DNA of 64,000 nucleotides from an uncultured Mycoplasmatota bacterium (GTDB taxonomy: Bacteria; Bacillota_I; Bacilli_A; RF39; UBA660). Positions within the stretch are counted from its first letter, which is position 1. Every line of letters starts with the position of its first letter. The position numbers and the translations under genes were made by a program. The DNA is taken from the NCBI GenBank assembly GCA_900553855.1, contig USFG01000007.1:1-64000 (forward strand), given 5' to 3'. A model generated the notes under the pieces. That model searched no databases. It was not told the origin of the DNA and worked only from the letters and a program-made list of their open reading frames with translations. Of the stretch, positions 7,317-17,072 are shown one piece after another.

Positions 7317-8891
7317 CTAATCAATTTTAGTAATATTTATGATATCTTCTTCTTGAAGATAAGATACTTTTAATTTATCACCATTATTTATAAATGGAAG
7401 GTTATCTGATAATTCAATGGATGCTTTATATTTTTGATTGTTTGAATCAATAATATAATAATATGTTGTTCCATTTATTACGCTAGATTTCATAGATTTA
7501 ATTATTATTTCTTTTGATATATCTTCGCCATTTTGAGTTAATTTAACATTTTTTAAATAGTTATTAGCGGCTTCATTTATACCTTTTGATGAATCGGTTA
7601 CGATTACTTTTTGGTAATCTTTTACATCAACAAAGCCATACATTTTTACTAATCCAGCATCATCTTTTAAACTTACTAAATAGGTTGGATTTCCTTTAAG
7701 ATTAATTAATAATGGGAAGGTAGATTTATATTTCATTTGTTGAACTGCACCTTCTGCTGATGCCATAGCACTATACTCTTCAGCTCCGGGCACACTATAA
7801 AAGCAAGTTGCACCAGTTCTCATATTAGTTAGTATGAAACCAAGATTTGATTCATCATTTACGATAGAAGTTAATCCAGTATAAAGATATATATCGTCGT
7901 TCATAGCTAGATAGTTATAGCCATCGGTTGTATTTACGACATTCTTTTGAGAAAAGATGCTATTTAAGAAACCATTTTGATATGTACCCCAGTCATCAAC
8001 TTGTTCTATTATTAGGCTAGCATTAAAGGCGATATCAATCCATGTTGGAATATTTCCGATAAGATATTCTTCACTTTCTCCTGTTATAGCATTTAAAATT
8101 ATTACACCTTCTACATTAGCACGCATATTTATAGCACTATATTTAAGAACTGGCATTACCCAATATGGATTACCTTCATTATCAATTTCAAATGATATAT
8201 TACCAAAATTTTTTGTTGGATATTTAAATCTTAATTTACGATAAACATTATCATTAAATAAGGCTGATTCAACATATTTCATTCCTTTATCTAGTCTAAT
8301 TAGTTCTGATTTTCCAGTTGTACTATCAACAGTTATATACCCCTTTACTCCTTCTTTACGATTAGTTAGCCATTTTATAGGAGATGCATATTCTAAAGGT
8401 GTTACTCTAATTATTTTATTGTTATAGTTTATTTGAGTATAGATATTTGATACGTCATATTGACTTACTAAATCACTCATTTGTCCCATAACACGGTCTC
8501 CTAGGGCTTTACTACTTGTTTTATCAAGTAATGGTAATTTTGAAAAATCTACTTCTTGAATATCAGTATTAAATTCTTTAGTAGAATCTACTTCAATCCG
8601 ATTTGCATATTTTGAAGCCATAAATAGTGGACTTTCTATAAAATTCCATAACATGATTAAAACTAATATTGTTGGCACAGCTAGAAGTAAATAGTTTAAT
8701 TTAATAATTCTTTTGTCAAATGTGATTACTTTTTTTAGGTTAAATATTAAACTTATTCCATAATAAAATAGGATTATAAATATTATAAATAAATACAAGG
8801 TGATATTATGTATATTTAAAGCAGGTAAGAATAGGTAATAATAAATAAACGCAAAAAGTATAGTTAAAATAATACTTAATATTTTTTTCAT
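7317..8891 (-). CDS. Conserved membrane protein, large extracytoplasmic domain
   Basis: About 524 residues. Three or four hydrophobic segments in the first about 115 residues (ILSIILTILFAFIYYYLFLP and LLLAVPTILVLIMLW among them), then a long soluble region of about 400 residues with repeated beta-rich phrases (GYITVDSTTGKSE, GVIILNAITGESEEY, GFILTNMRTGAT), probably outside the cell. I chose ATG at 8891 because GTGGAGGAA precedes it by 5 nt; the GTG at 8903 overlaps that ribosome-binding site. The function is unknown to me; the repeated V-N/D-x-x-TG strands could form a beta-propeller or Cystatin-like repeats. It probably stands alone. Confidence 0.75.
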   Translation of the reverse strand: MKKILSIILTILFAFIYYYLFLPALNIHNITLYLFIIFIILFYYGISLIFNLKKVITFDKRIIKLNYLLLAVPTILVLIMLWNFIESPLFMASKYANRIEVDSTKEFNTDIQEVDFSKLPLLDKTSSKALGDRVMGQMSDLVSQYDVSNIYTQINYNNKIIRVTPLEYASPIKWLTNRKEGVKGYITVDSTTGKSELIRLDKGMKYVESALFNDNVYRKLRFKYPTKNFGNISFEIDNEGNPYWVMPVLKYSAINMRANVEGVIILNAITGESEEYLIGNIPTWIDIAFNASLIIEQVDDWGTYQNGFLNSIFSQKNVVNTTDGYNYLAMNDDIYLYTGLTSIVNDESNLGFILTNMRTGATCFYSVPGAEEYSAMASAEGAVQQMKYKSTFPLLINLKGNPTYLVSLKDDAGLVKMYGFVDVKDYQKVIVTDSSKGINEAANNYLKNVKLTQNGEDISKEIIIKSMKSSVINGTTYYYIIDSNNQKYKASIELSDNLPFINNGDKLKVSYLQEEDIINITKID

Positions 8892-8947
8892 ATGTTCCTC
8901 CACTTTTATTATATCAAGAAAAATTAGAATATGATAGAATATTATTT

Positions 8948-9856
8948 GTGATTGATATGTATTATAATAATTTAAGTGATTTTTATAAGAATAAATTTGG
9001 ATGTAAAGTTGTTAAACTTTCTTTTGATGGTGGATTTAGTTGTCCTAATAGGATTAATGGCTCTGGTGGTTGTATTTTTTGTTCAGGTTCTTATGAGTTT
9101 GCAGGAGATAGAAATAAATCTTTAGAAGAACAATATCAAGAGCAAAGAATAATGATGGATAAAAAATGGCCTAATGCGAAGTATATAGCTTATTTTGGTT
9201 CTTTTACTAATACTTTTGATACACTTGATAATTTAAAGAAAAGATTTGAAAAGGTCTTAAGTTTTGATAATGTGATTGGTTTATCAATTGGAACTAGAAG
9301 TGATTCAATTAGTAGTGAATGTTTTGAGTATTTAAGTAAGCTTAATAAAAGAACATTTTTAACAGTTGAACTAGGGTTACAGTCTTCTTTTAATCGAACT
9401 TTAAAGTATATTAATAGAGGTCATGATATAGAGAATTTTGATAGTTGTGTTAAAAAACTAAAGGAATTAAATATTAATGTGGTTGTACATATTATTGATG
9501 GACTTCCTGGTGAAACTGAAGATATGATGCTAGATACAATTAGACATTTAAATAAACTAGGTATAAATGGAATAAAGATACATAATCTATTTGTTGTTAA
9601 AAATACATTACTTGGTAAAATGTATGAGGATAATCCTTTTAAATTACTTGAAAAAGATGAATATATTGATTTACTTGTTAAACAAATAAGAATTTTAAAA
9701 CCTAGTATTGTAGTTCATAGACTAACTGGTGATCCTAAAAAAGAGGACCTCATTGCTCCATTATGGGCTGTTAAAAAAATTGATGTTTTAAATGGGGTTG
9801 TTAAGAAACTTAAGAAAGATAAAGCTTATCAAGGAATTGATTATAAAGAAAATTAA
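8948..9856 (+). CDS. Radical SAM protein, YhcC/TIGR01212 family
   Basis: About 302 residues. The N-terminal region KLSFDGGFSCPNR...GGCIFCSGSYEF carries cysteines for a 4Fe-4S cluster (Cys at about 28, 38 and 41, with the longer first spacing seen in this family). LSIGTRSDSIS and VELGLQSSFNRTLKYINRGH are further family signatures, and VVHIIDGLPGETEDMM matches the radical-SAM barrel. The reaction is not established. The start is either GTG 8948 or ATG 8957; both lack a strong ribosome-binding site and lie only a few bases after a -10-like TATGATAGAAT, so a very short leader is possible. It is divergent from the membrane-protein gene at 8891. Confidence 0.88.
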   Translation: MIDMYYNNLSDFYKNKFGCKVVKLSFDGGFSCPNRINGSGGCIFCSGSYEFAGDRNKSLEEQYQEQRIMMDKKWPNAKYIAYFGSFTNTFDTLDNLKKRFEKVLSFDNVIGLSIGTRSDSISSECFEYLSKLNKRTFLTVELGLQSSFNRTLKYINRGHDIENFDSCVKKLKELNINVVVHIIDGLPGETEDMMLDTIRHLNKLGINGIKIHNLFVVKNTLLGKMYEDNPFKLLEKDEYIDLLVKQIRILKPSIVVHRLTGDPKKEDLIAPLWAVKKIDVLNGVVKKLKKDKAYQGIDYKEN

Positions 9857-9864
9857 ATAATATT

Positions 9865-9900
9865 AAAAGAGTTAACTTAGGACCAAATGTTAACTCTTTT
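9865..9900. terminator. Bidirectional terminator overlapping the M13 peptidase stop
   Basis: Perfect 12-bp stem AAAAGAGTTAAC (9865-9876) / GTTAACTCTTTT (9889-9900) around a 12-nt loop that contains the minus-strand stop codon (9877-9879). It serves the radical SAM gene from the left and the peptidase operon from the right. Confidence 0.85.
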
Positions 9901-11811
9901 TTCTGGTTCAATATACATTAAATCTTTTGAATCTATTTTATATGTTTCGTAAAACTTTTTAGTTGATGATAATACTCCGTTTACTCTTATTTCATTAGGT
10001 GAATGAGTATCAATTAAGCTTTGTAATACTTTAGTGCTTTTACTATAATTATTAGCCCAAACTTTAGCAAATGATTCGTAGGTTGTTTGATAATCTTTTT
10101 TATTTGCATTATTTTTTATTAAGATATTTGTAATGCATTCCATAGCACCTAAATCAGCAATATTTTCGCCAATTGTACGAGTTCCATTGTTAGAAACATT
10201 ATGAATAATTTCGTAGTTGTTGTAATAATCTATAACTTTATTTTGAATTTCTTGATATTTTTCTTGGCTTGATGTGGTGTACCAATTACTAAGAAGGCCA
10301 TTTTCATCAAATTTTGAACCATTATTATCAAATGCATGAGATATTTCATGAGCTATTATGAAACCAATACTTCCAAGATTTTCATATTTATTGTTAATAT
10401 CTTTAATTACTTTAGTGCTTCCAGTTAAAATATTAATTGAGTTTGATGTAACATCATAATAGGCATTAAATGTATAATCTGGTAGAGCATTAGTTGTAGT
10501 AGTTGTATTTAACATTTCGTATGATGCAGCTCTCACTACTTTGTTAAGATTAATAATATTTTTTACTAATGAAATATTACTGTTAAAATCATAGTATGAA
10601 GATAAATCTTTAATATAGTTTGTACCAATATTTATTTTAATATTGTTTAGTTTAGTTACAGCCTTACTTTTTGTTTCATTATCCATCCAAGATGTATTTA
10701 TCATATCTTCATATTCTTTTATTATTTCATTTGTAAGATTAGAGATATAATTTTTAGTATCATCGCTTAAATATTTGTTATTATAATTTTTGGAAATTTC
10801 ATTTGGGTATATTTGTTTAATTAAATCATAAGCTGTTTCTTCTCTAGTATATTCTTTACCTAATAAATTTTTATTTAGTTTGGTAAATATTGTTTCATAA
10901 TTTTCAGTTGTATATTCAGCATATGTTTGAAGTATTTTTATTGTTGCTATATTTTTCCATAAAGAAAGATTATTATTTGTTAAATATTTATTTAATTCTT
11001 GATATGATTTTTCATCAACTAAGCTTAGTTTACCTATTTTAGATAGTCCTAATTCATTAAAATATTTGTTAATATCTAAATTAGTATAAATTTTACTTAA
11101 CGCTGATTTATCAATAATATTATAGTATTTTTCAGTATTTAATAAATCATCTTGTTTTAATGAATTATTAGCTAAATTTGTATAGAAGTCATCGATTTGA
11201 TTAGTTATATCTAGGGCTTCTCCAGCAGTATAACCATATTCTCTTAGTAGTTTGTTATTATATAATTTAAAATTATTTTTTACGGTAGTTAATGTTTCGT
11301 TGCTATAATAATCTGATGAGTAACCATAATCCATTGGAATTGGTGTTATATATAAAATGTTCTTTCCAGTTTTAAAGTCTTTCATGATTGATTTAGACAT
11401 TAATAATTCAATACTTAGTTCTTTTTCTAGTTTTATTGCTTCAGTAATAAAGTCGTTAATATTTGTTGTTTTATTAATTTTATCTATATATAACTCTAAA
11501 TCTTTTAATCCGTTCTTGTTACGAAATTCAATATTTAAATATTCATTATAGAATTCTTTAATATTTTTTTCTTCATTTGTAGTTGGGTTATTTATTATTT
11601 CCTTTACAATATTGTTTGCATCCTTAGATATTTCTTTGTTTATATCATCAATATATGACCAACCATCTTCTTTATCTTTGATTGTTTCTTTATTTATGTA
11701 TTCATAATAATTATCAATATAATTTTTATTTAAGTAAATAAAGGCACCTATTATAACAACAACAAATATTATTGTATATAGAATATATTTTTTAGTTTTA
11801 TTTTTAGTCAC
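9877..11811 (-). CDS. pepO: M13-family zinc metallopeptidase (PepO/neprilysin type)
   Basis: 644 residues. An N-terminal membrane segment (about 9-27, YILYTIIFVVVIIGAFIYL) anchors the protein with its catalytic part outside. The gluzincin site is HEISHAFDNNG (HExxH, about residue 490), with the third zinc ligand in GENIADLGAMEC. The C-terminal SPNEIRVNGVLS is also M13-specific. The family cleaves small peptides. Its start overlaps the ABC permease end by 8 nt, so it is translated with that exporter. It may process a peptide exported by NatAB-like proteins or destroy an external one; this is inference. Confidence 0.93.
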   Translation of the reverse strand: MTKNKTKKYILYTIIFVVVIIGAFIYLNKNYIDNYYEYINKETIKDKEDGWSYIDDINKEISKDANNIVKEIINNPTTNEEKNIKEFYNEYLNIEFRNKNGLKDLELYIDKINKTTNINDFITEAIKLEKELSIELLMSKSIMKDFKTGKNILYITPIPMDYGYSSDYYSNETLTTVKNNFKLYNNKLLREYGYTAGEALDITNQIDDFYTNLANNSLKQDDLLNTEKYYNIIDKSALSKIYTNLDINKYFNELGLSKIGKLSLVDEKSYQELNKYLTNNNLSLWKNIATIKILQTYAEYTTENYETIFTKLNKNLLGKEYTREETAYDLIKQIYPNEISKNYNNKYLSDDTKNYISNLTNEIIKEYEDMINTSWMDNETKSKAVTKLNNIKINIGTNYIKDLSSYYDFNSNISLVKNIINLNKVVRAASYEMLNTTTTTNALPDYTFNAYYDVTSNSINILTGSTKVIKDINNKYENLGSIGFIIAHEISHAFDNNGSKFDENGLLSNWYTTSSQEKYQEIQNKVIDYYNNYEIIHNVSNNGTRTIGENIADLGAMECITNILIKNNANKKDYQTTYESFAKVWANNYSKSTKVLQSLIDTHSPNEIRVNGVLSSTKKFYETYKIDSKDLMYIEPEKRVNIWS

Positions 11812-12949
11812 CGAACAACACCTTCTCTTGATTATATTTTTTTATTATTAGAAATACGGTTATGGCAGATAATATGAGTGTACTTATGATAGTCATTATA
11901 ATATTTAAAGTATTAAAGTTATTTGAAAATATATCCATAAGAATTTGAACACAGTTGACAATTGGAATTGCATAGTAAATTAAACTATCAGTTGAAATAC
12001 TTAGAATATTTGTAAATAAAGGAATCATTGATAAATATTGTAATACGGCAAGCTTGATTCCTGCTTCTTTTGCTGTTTTAGTGTTAGCAACTAGGATTGT
12101 CGCAAGAGCAGAAATAACAAGTGATGATGCTAAACTTACGCATAATCCGATTAAAATGCTTTTAGCTGATATGGAAATATTTAAATTGCTAAATGATACA
12201 AAATAATGACTTGAAATAACTAGGGTTAATAATACGGATAAGAATTCGATTATTGATGCGGCAGCACTGGCAATAAAGTTAGCTAAGTATTTTCCTAATA
12301 TTAGTTCTTTTTGAGATATAGGAAAGCTTAATATAGTTTCTAGAGTTCCACTTTCTTTTTCGGTAACGGTTGTTGAAATTGCCATTGACTGAGATGTTGA
12401 TATTATTCCAGCAAAAATAAGCATAAATAGGGTTGAATAAATTGTTACAAGAATAAAGTCGCTACCTTCTAGTTCTTTAAATTCATAATTATATTTGGCG
12501 TTTATTTCTTCATAATCAATACCTTCCCCTGCAACGTATGTTATTAGTTCATTGTTTTTTAATGATTCAAAGTAACCTTTAATTAAACTTTGAAGTTGAT
12601 AACCTTCTTGACTATTATCAGTATAAAAATAATACTTTTTTTCTTCTTTGTTATAATCTATGTAGGCATTTATATCTTTATCTTTATAGGACTTTTCCAT
12701 TTCACCCAGATTATCATATTTAACTGTTTCTAATTGATATTCGCTACTTACGATGTTTTCGATAATATTTGGTTCAAAGTCAATTCCTACTTTGTATGGT
12801 TCTAAAACTTGGTTTTGATCAAACATGACTCCATAAACTATGACAAAGAACATTCCTATTAAAGGCATAGCAAGTAAAGTTATAAATGTTTTTTTATCTC
12901 TAACGATAGAACGAAGTTCTTTTTTGATTGTTATTATTATATTATTCAT
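11804..12949 (-). CDS. ABC-2-type transporter permease (NatB-like)
   Basis: 381 residues. TM1 (about 21-43) is followed by an extracytoplasmic loop of about 120 residues, then five further hydrophobic segments (about 165-375). This is the NatB/YhaP ABC-2 topology. The intracellular phrase TVTEKESGTLETILSFPIS is the conserved coupling segment of the family. It overlaps the ATPase gene by 8 nt upstream and the M13 peptidase gene downstream, forming one operon of three. NatAB pairs export Na+ or peptides; the substrate here is unknown. Confidence 0.9.
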   Translation of the reverse strand: MNNIIITIKKELRSIVRDKKTFITLLAMPLIGMFFVIVYGVMFDQNQVLEPYKVGIDFEPNIIENIVSSEYQLETVKYDNLGEMEKSYKDKDINAYIDYNKEEKKYYFYTDNSQEGYQLQSLIKGYFESLKNNELITYVAGEGIDYEEINAKYNYEFKELEGSDFILVTIYSTLFMLIFAGIISTSQSMAISTTVTEKESGTLETILSFPISQKELILGKYLANFIASAAASIIEFLSVLLTLVISSHYFVSFSNLNISISAKSILIGLCVSLASSLVISALATILVANTKTAKEAGIKLAVLQYLSMIPLFTNILSISTDSLIYYAIPIVNCVQILMDIFSNNFNTLNIIMTIISTLILSAITVFLIIKKYNQEKVLFGD

Positions 12950-13694
12950 TATCTTCTCCTATTAATTTTAAAAAGGCATCTCTAATGTTGGTTGTATTAG
13001 TATTTTTTAAAATTTCTTTACTTTTTCCGAAGGCAATAACTTTACCTTTATTAATAAGTAATAGTTTATCGCAGATGTTTTCTGCTTCTTCCATGTAATG
13101 AGTTGAATATAATATGCATTTGCCTTTAGTTTTTTCTTCGTTAATAAAATCTAAAATTGTTTTACTAGAAATAACATCTAACCCACTTGTTGCTTCATCT
13201 AAGATATAATATTTGGGATTATGAACTAGGCAACGAGCAATACAGGTTCTTTGGTATTGACCAGTAGATAAATTTTCAATTCTTTGATAAGCAAATGATT
13301 CCATATTAAATCGTTTGATAATATCATTTATTATTTTCTCTAACTTTTCTTTAGGAACTTCATAATATTCACCGCACATTTTTAATAATTCGTATGGAGA
13401 TATATCTTTATACAATTTAGTATTTCCCGACATGAAGGCGATATTTTTCTTAATTGTTTCATTATTTTTTTGATAGTTCATGTTGTCAATTAAAATCTCA
13501 CCGCTATCTGGTTTCATAATGCCTGATATCATTCTAAGTAAAGTTGTTTTTCCAGCTCCATTAGGTCCTAGAATACCTAAAACTTCTCCTTCCATAGCAG
13601 TAAATGAGATATTATTATCAGCAAGAAATGTTTCTATTTTATTTTGATTATTTTTCTTTTGAAAACTTTTAGTTACGTTTTTTATTTCAATCAT
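12942..13694 (-). CDS. ABC transporter ATP-binding protein (NatA-like)
   Basis: 250 residues with a complete nucleotide-binding domain: Walker A GPNGAGKTT (about 43-51), Q-loop replaced by the FMSGNTK region, signature LSTGQYQR (about 143-150), Walker B YILDEATSGLD and switch His in YSTHYMEEAE. It lacks membrane segments and would drive the adjacent permease. It is the first gene of the NatA-NatB-M13 operon. A -35-like TTGTCT and -10-like TATAGT lie upstream around 13700-13730, with AAAGGAG just before the ATG. Confidence 0.92.
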   Translation of the reverse strand: MIEIKNVTKSFQKKNNQNKIETFLADNNISFTAMEGEVLGILGPNGAGKTTLLRMISGIMKPDSGEILIDNMNYQKNNETIKKNIAFMSGNTKLYKDISPYELLKMCGEYYEVPKEKLEKIINDIIKRFNMESFAYQRIENLSTGQYQRTCIARCLVHNPKYYILDEATSGLDVISSKTILDFINEEKTKGKCILYSTHYMEEAENICDKLLLINKGKVIAFGKSKEILKNTNTTNIRDAFLKLIGEDNE

Positions 13695-13738
13695 GTTAAC
13701 TCCTTTTTACTATACACAAGTATATCATTTTATAGACA

Positions 13739-13770
13739 AAATAAAAAGAATTATTGTGAGGTAATTCTTT
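13739..13770 (-). terminator. Terminator after the Clp-like ATPase gene
   Basis: On the minus strand AAAGAATTA pairs with TAATTCTTT around an 8-nt loop, followed by TTATTTT. It separates the ATPase gene from the ABC operon. Confidence 0.75.
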
Positions 13771-13782
13771 GTTAATAACTTG

Positions 13783-14787
13783 TTAGATTTCAACATTTTC
13801 TTGTTCTAACATGTCTTTAAATTGAACTTTAAATTTTTCAATTTCTTTCTTTAAACTATCAGGATAAATATTTTTAGCATTTTTAACTGCTTCATAAATA
13901 TGTTTAATTCTTACTTCAGGTGAGTTTTCGAACACGGCATAACTAAAGGCATTAGCTAGTAAAGTTAAGGTTATATCTGGATATCTACTTGAAATTTCAT
14001 ATACTCTTTTGTATTCACTTGTCATGTCTACTAAAAATGCGAATATTTTTTCTTTTTGGAAATCTGTATAAGCAAGTTTTACGCCCATTTTCTTTTCGAA
14101 TTTAGGATATGTTCCCATAAGAATTTTTACAACTGTTTCAGGATCACTTTCTGCAATATCTATTTTAATAAATCTACGAAGAAATGCTCTATCTCTTAGG
14201 ATGTATGCTTCATATTCTTCGGTTGTTGTTGCACCTATCATTTTAATAGTTCCACGATCTAAGAATGGTTTTAACATATTAGCAAAATCGATGTTGTTAT
14301 TTGGATTTTTATTAACTAATAAGTGTACTTCATCAATAAATAGAATAGTATTTGTTTTAGTTTTTAATTCATTAAGTAATATTTCTAATCTAGCATCGGT
14401 ATTACCATTTTCAGTTGTACTACCTAAAAGAGATGTAATGTTGATTTTAATAATACTCCATCCTTTTAAAGCATTTGGAACATCTCCTTTTTGGATGCGA
14501 TAGGCAAGTCCTTCTACTAATGCGGTTTTACCTATACCTGGCTTACCTGTTAATAATGCGGCTTTATCAGGAGTAATTAGGGCTAAAATCATTTCATTAA
14601 TTTCTTTATCTCTTCCTATTGACGGATTTGTAATATATTCTTTTTTAGTTAAATCTTCACCATATCTTTCAAGAACACTTATTTTATTTTCTTTATTTGT
14701 TTCATTATTTTTTTGTTCATTATTATTTGTTTCAGTTGTTAATTTTTCGATATTTTCATCTAAAGTTTCTAATGTTTCCACTTTCAT
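13783..14787 (-). CDS. Orphan Clp/Hsp100 first-AAA-module ATPase
   Basis: 334 residues. After a Glu/Asn-rich linker (about 1-45) comes a Clp D1-type AAA+ module: the [10 protein letters not shown] entry motif, Walker [16 protein letters not shown] (about 80-94), Walker [12 protein letters not shown], sensor 1 [13 protein letters not shown] with Arg fingers RDRAFLRRF, and a lid to about 320. The ClpN domain, middle domain, second AAA module and the IGL/IGF ClpP-docking loop of ClpA/ClpC are all missing, so it cannot be a canonical ClpP partner. AAGGAG precedes the start. It has no obvious operon partner and probably acts as a stand-alone remodelling ATPase. Confidence 0.85.
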   Translation of the reverse strand: MKVETLETLDENIEKLTTETNNNEQKNNETNKENKISVLERYGEDLTKKEYITNPSIGRDKEINEMILALITPDKAALLTGKPGIGKTALVEGLAYRIQKGDVPNALKGWSIIKINITSLLGSTTENGNTDARLEILLNELKTKTNTILFIDEVHLLVNKNPNNNIDFANMLKPFLDRGTIKMIGATTTEEYEAYILRDRAFLRRFIKIDIAESDPETVVKILMGTYPKFEKKMGVKLAYTDFQKEKIFAFLVDMTSEYKRVYEISSRYPDITLTLLANAFSYAVFENSPEVRIKHIYEAVKNAKNIYPDSLKKEIEKFKVQFKDMLEQENVEI

Positions 14788-14826
14788 TACTCCTTTTTTA
14801 ACGTAGTTTATTATACCTAATTGTGA

Positions 14827-15741
14827 TTAAAATGGCAATATTTTCCTACTATAACCATTTTGGATTGCATAACAGTCATGGGCGGCAATAAATGCTTTAC
14901 TATCATATTTTAAGATGTGATATTTAAAATTATAATATTCATCGAATGGAAGAATTACTAATAATGTAGGCTCTTTATTAATAAATATTCCACCTTTATT
15001 GCCAATTTCGGTTACGCCTAATTTTAAATCGTTAACAATGTATTTTTCTAAATTTTTCCAGTTTTTACTTTTAATATATATCATTTTGCTATCATTTACT
15101 CCTAACATGATAATATCAATCATTTTTGATGATACGGTTAGAATAAATATAGCACAGATTGTTTTGGTTATACCAAACAGGAAGGCACCACTCATTATAA
15201 TAAATGTGTTAATAATACTATTGCACTGGCCAATAGGGATTTTAAAATACTTGTTTAAGATAGATGCTAATATATCTGAGCCACCGGTATTAAATCCGGA
15301 ACGATATATAATACCATTAGCAATTCCAATTGATATGGAAGATACTAAAATAATCAAAAATTCATTTTTTAAATAGCCTTGAAGACTATAAGAAAAAGTA
15401 CTGGTAAATGAGATTAAAAGGGTAAATATTGCTGCACCAACTATAGTATATATAGCCTTATCTTTACCTAGAATAAAATAAGATATTATTACTAAAACAA
15501 GTGTACATATGTTGATAATTATGGATGTTTGTATTCCAGTTAATTCTTTAATAACAATTGCTAGACCACTCATTCCACCAATAACTATATTGTTTGGAAC
15601 TAAAAAGGTATTATAAATTATTCCATATAGAAATGATGCTAAAGCAAAGAATATAAGTCTGATTAAAAAATTTTTTCTTTCTACTTCATTGATAATACTT
15701 ATTTTTTTATGAAATAAATTAAACCTTTTCATATCATACAC
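14827..15741 (-). CDS. YitT-family membrane protein
   Basis: 304 residues: about five membrane helices in residues 28-210 (for example FFALASFLYGIIYNTFLVP), with the family signature PNNIVIGGMSGLAIVIKE and FNTGGSDILA, then a soluble C-terminal DUF2179 domain (about 215-300). The transport role is not established. A second, divergent YitT protein lies at 60839-61687. It appears to be monocistronic, 39 nt downstream of the start of the Clp-like gene's neighbour region, with the tuf terminator upstream. Confidence 0.88.
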   Translation of the reverse strand: MYDMKRFNLFHKKISIINEVERKNFLIRLIFFALASFLYGIIYNTFLVPNNIVIGGMSGLAIVIKELTGIQTSIIINICTLVLVIISYFILGKDKAIYTIVGAAIFTLLISFTSTFSYSLQGYLKNEFLIILVSSISIGIANGIIYRSGFNTGGSDILASILNKYFKIPIGQCNSIINTFIIMSGAFLFGITKTICAIFILTVSSKMIDIIMLGVNDSKMIYIKSKNWKNLEKYIVNDLKLGVTEIGNKGGIFINKEPTLLVILPFDEYYNFKYHILKYDSKAFIAAHDCYAIQNGYSRKILPF

Positions 15742-15780
15742 CTTATTATTATATTACTATTTTTTTTAATTATAGTAAAG

Positions 15781-15807
15781 AAAAAAACACCCGAAGGTGT
15801 TTTTATT
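15781..15807 (-). terminator. Terminator of the str operon after tuf
   Basis: On the minus strand AAACACC-TTCG-GGTGTTT followed by T7: a UUCG tetraloop stem with T tract, directly after the tuf stop. Confidence 0.92.
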
Positions 15808-15812
15808 TGCTA

Positions 15813-16994
15813 TTATTCAATGATTTCAGTAACTGTACCAGCACCAACTGTACGTCCACCTTCACGAATTGAGAACTTAGTTCCGTTTTCTAAGGCAACG
15901 TTAGCAATTAATTCAACTGTCATTTCTACATTATCACCAGGCATAACCATTTCAACTCCTTGAGGAAGTTCAATTACACCAGTAACATCAGTAGTTCTGA
16001 AGTAGAATTGTGGTCTGTAGTTTGAGAAGAATGGAGTATGACGTCCACCTTCTTCTTTAGATAATACGTATACAGAAGCTTTGAATTTTTTATGAGGATG
16101 TACTGAACCTGGTTTAGCTAAAACTTGTCCACGTTCAACATCTTCTCTATTGATACCACGAAGTAAAACTCCAGCGTTATCTCCAGCTTCAGCATAATCT
16201 AAAGATTTTCTGAACATTTCGATACCAGTAACAACTGTCTTTCTTGTATCTTTTAATCCAACGATTTCAACTTCGTCGTTAAGATTTAATCTACCTCTTT
16301 CAACACGTCCAGTAACAACTGTACCACGTCCTGAAATTGTAAATACGTCTTCAATACTCATTAAGAAAGGTTTATCAGTATCTCTATCAGGTGTTGGGAT
16401 ATAATCATCAACAGCAGCCATTAAGTCTTTGATAGCTTGAACGCTTGCTGGATCTCCTTCTAATGCTTTTAATGCAGATCCTCTAATAATAGGGCATTCT
16501 GGATCAAAACCATATTCTCCTAATAATTCTCTAATTTCCATTTCTACTAAATCTAGTAATTCTGGATCATCAACTTGATCACATTTGTTCATGAATACTA
16601 CGATTCTTGGAACTCCAACTTGACGAGCAAGTAAGATATGTTCTCTAGTTTGTGGCATAGGACCATCTGCAGCTGAAACAACTAAGATAGCTCCATCCAT
16701 TTGTGCAGCACCAGTGATCATGTTCTTAACATAGTCAGCATGTCCTGGGCAGTCTACGTGAGCATAGTGACGTTTGTCAGTTTCATACTCAACGTGAGCA
16801 GTATTAATAGTAATACCTCTTTCTCTTTCTTCAGGGGCTTTATCGATATTTGCATAATCAACAAAGTCTGCTTTTCCTTCGTCATGTAAAACCTTTGTAA
16901 TTGCAGCTGTTAATGTTGTTTTACCATGGTCTACGTGTCCAATAGTACCAATATTAACATGTGGTTTACTACGATCAAATTTTTCTTTTGCCAT
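15813..16994 (-). CDS. tuf: Elongation factor Tu
   Basis: 393 residues, the normal length. GTP-binding motifs are GHVDHGKT (about 18-25), [12 protein letters not shown] and the SAL box GSALKAL. Domains 2 and 3 follow with [12 protein letters not shown] and a C-terminal [11 protein letters not shown]. It delivers aminoacyl-tRNA to the ribosome. It is the last gene of rpsL-rpsG-fusA-tuf, with its own promoter in the 78-bp gap after fusA and a strong TAGGAGG before the ATG. Confidence 0.99.
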   Translation of the reverse strand: MAKEKFDRSKPHVNIGTIGHVDHGKTTLTAAITKVLHDEGKADFVDYANIDKAPEERERGITINTAHVEYETDKRHYAHVDCPGHADYVKNMITGAAQMDGAILVVSAADGPMPQTREHILLARQVGVPRIVVFMNKCDQVDDPELLDLVEMEIRELLGEYGFDPECPIIRGSALKALEGDPASVQAIKDLMAAVDDYIPTPDRDTDKPFLMSIEDVFTISGRGTVVTGRVERGRLNLNDEVEIVGLKDTRKTVVTGIEMFRKSLDYAEAGDNAGVLLRGINREDVERGQVLAKPGSVHPHKKFKASVYVLSKEEGGRHTPFFSNYRPQFYFRTTDVTGVIELPQGVEMVMPGDNVEMTVELIANVALENGTKFSIREGGRTVGAGTVTEIIE

Positions 16995-17032
16995 TTTATT
17001 TTTCCTCCTATTTCTTTTCTTTCTATAAAATT

Positions 17033-17061
17033 ATTTTATCTAATTCTTGAACTTTATTCAA
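17033..17061 (-). promoter_or_regulatory. Internal promoter for tuf
   Basis: Minus-strand -35 TTGAAT (17056-17061), 17-bp spacer, -10 TAAAAT (17033-17038). A small inverted repeat CTTGAA/TTCAAG overlaps the -35. It would allow extra tuf expression independent of fusA. Confidence 0.6.
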
Positions 17062-17072
17062 GTATTATTCAA

